From Chloroflexota bacterium (lineage in GTDB: Bacteria > Chloroflexota > Anaerolineae > Anaerolineales > Villigracilaceae), in assembly GCA_016219545.1 (NCBI GenBank), contig JACRMH010000048.1, forward strand, positions 1 to 64,000: 64,000 nt of DNA, given 5' to 3'. Numbering within the stretch: position 1 is the stretch's first letter; each line of letters starts with the position of its first letter. This document shows, in pieces, positions 63,684 through 64,000 of the stretch. The notes under the pieces are model-generated. The model did no database searches. It was not told the DNA's origin and was given only the letters and a program-made list of their open reading frames with translations. The position numbers were made by a program, and so were the translations under genes.

Positions 63684-63883
63684 TCTCTGAGATACTGGAC
63701 TTTTTATCGGAATATCTGGCTCACCGCAAAGGGCTACTGCCCATCATCGGTTTGATCCTGATCTTCATCAATTTGCTCATCCAGGTCATTTTCCCCGGCA
63801 GTTTTTTTGCAACAACAAACCTGCTCCTGCACATTGGGTTAATGCTTGCCATCCTCGGGTTGATGCTCTCATGGGCCCTGTGA
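63680..63883 (+). CDS. Small two-helix membrane protein
   Basis: A 67-residue protein with two hydrophobic helices (LLPIIGLILIFINLLIQVIF and LLLHIGLMLAILGLMLSW). The ATG overlaps the hflX stop (ATGA), with GGAGG just upstream, so it is translated with hflX. It is probably real, with unknown function. Confidence 0.7.
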   Translation: MISEILDFLSEYLAHRKGLLPIIGLILIFINLLIQVIFPGSFFATTNLLLHIGLMLAILGLMLSWAL

Positions 63884-63923
63884 TGATTTGAAATAGTTTC
63901 CATCCACGGCAGCAAAAACTAGA

Positions 63924-64000
63924 ATGCCATCGTTGCTGGGACAAACCCTGCTCAACCAATATCACATTGAAGAATTCATCACGCATGTGCCGCTTGGGGA
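63924..64000 (+). CDS. Ser/Thr protein kinase, start only (window edge)
   Basis: Reading from ATG 63924 gives LLGQTLLNQYHIEEFITHVPLG, the N-terminal stretch leading to the glycine-rich loop of bacterial Hanks-type kinases. Only 25 codons are inside the window, so the assignment rests on this short match. Expected to continue beyond the edge. Confidence 0.55.
   Translation, partial: MPSLLGQTLLNQYHIEEFITHVPLG

Overview
The window reads as a chromosomal segment of a Chloroflexota bacterium, most likely class Anaerolineae. This is inferred from gene content: a MalT-like/BTAD regulator, lipoprotein-type binding proteins, CoA-dependent acid metabolism and intergenic palindromes. There is no rRNA or marker gene here to prove it. 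No tRNA, rRNA, CRISPR array, transposase or phage gene was seen. Coding density is high except in two stretches, about 2.9-4.8 kb and 23.2-31.0 kb.

Layout. 1-4.8 kb: the N-terminal part of a sensor kinase with its NarL-type response regulator, a small FixH/YtkA-like lipoprotein, a Cys-rich unknown protein flanked by two near-identical 18-bp palindromes, and a vapBC module bracketed by two copies of a 45-bp direct repeat, each followed by a terminator hairpin. 4.8-8.0 kb: a large MalT-like/BTAD transcriptional activator. 8.2-23.2 kb: one co-directional block with a KASIII-like enzyme, two acyl-CoA synthetases, two alpha/beta hydrolases, an SCP-x-type thiolase with its DUF35 partner, an SDR, and a complete branched-chain-amino-acid-type (Liv) ABC importer. 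It looks like an uptake, CoA-activation and beta-oxidation-like pathway for an unidentified organic acid.

23.2-31.0 kb is a decayed, rearranged stretch. It holds a truncated MalT-like gene joined tail-to-tail to a truncated SafE-like gene, two genes with single-base frameshifts at A-runs (a FixH-like gene and trmO), a thioredoxin with two in-frame TGA codons, a truncated DUF2892 protein, an N-terminally broken FmdE-like gene abutting a LysR fragment without its HTH, and a secreted protein lacking a start. Intact genes between them are DUF302, OsmC, FmdB-like, NifX-like, a methyltransferase, an AhpD-like protein and DUF2892. 31.0-35.9 kb: a MacA/MacB-type export system followed by two paralogous lipoproteins. 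36.5-37.9 kb: tandem YjbQ genes (the second truncated) and a DJ-1/PfpI protein.

37.9-58.0 kb carries the most interesting metabolic region. A binding-protein-dependent importer is linked to an alkaline-phosphatase-superfamily hydrolase, a PiT phosphate transporter and a DUF47 protein. Next come a non-pyrrolysine MttB-family methyltransferase, a PfkB-like protein lacking the usual catalytic Asp, two DMGDH-like FAD/GcvT oxidoreductases on opposite sides of a DeoR-type regulator and a CBS protein, a choline-kinase-like protein, a class II aldolase, a HisC-like aminotransferase and a HAD phosphatase. I read this as a candidate undescribed pathway for a methylated, probably phosphorylated, amine. 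The DeoR and CBS genes diverge from overlapping promoters that share one self-complementary -35 box. 58.1-64 kb: DUF2721, trmFO, an M28 peptidase, a soluble histidine kinase, hflX, a small membrane protein and the start of a Ser/Thr kinase.
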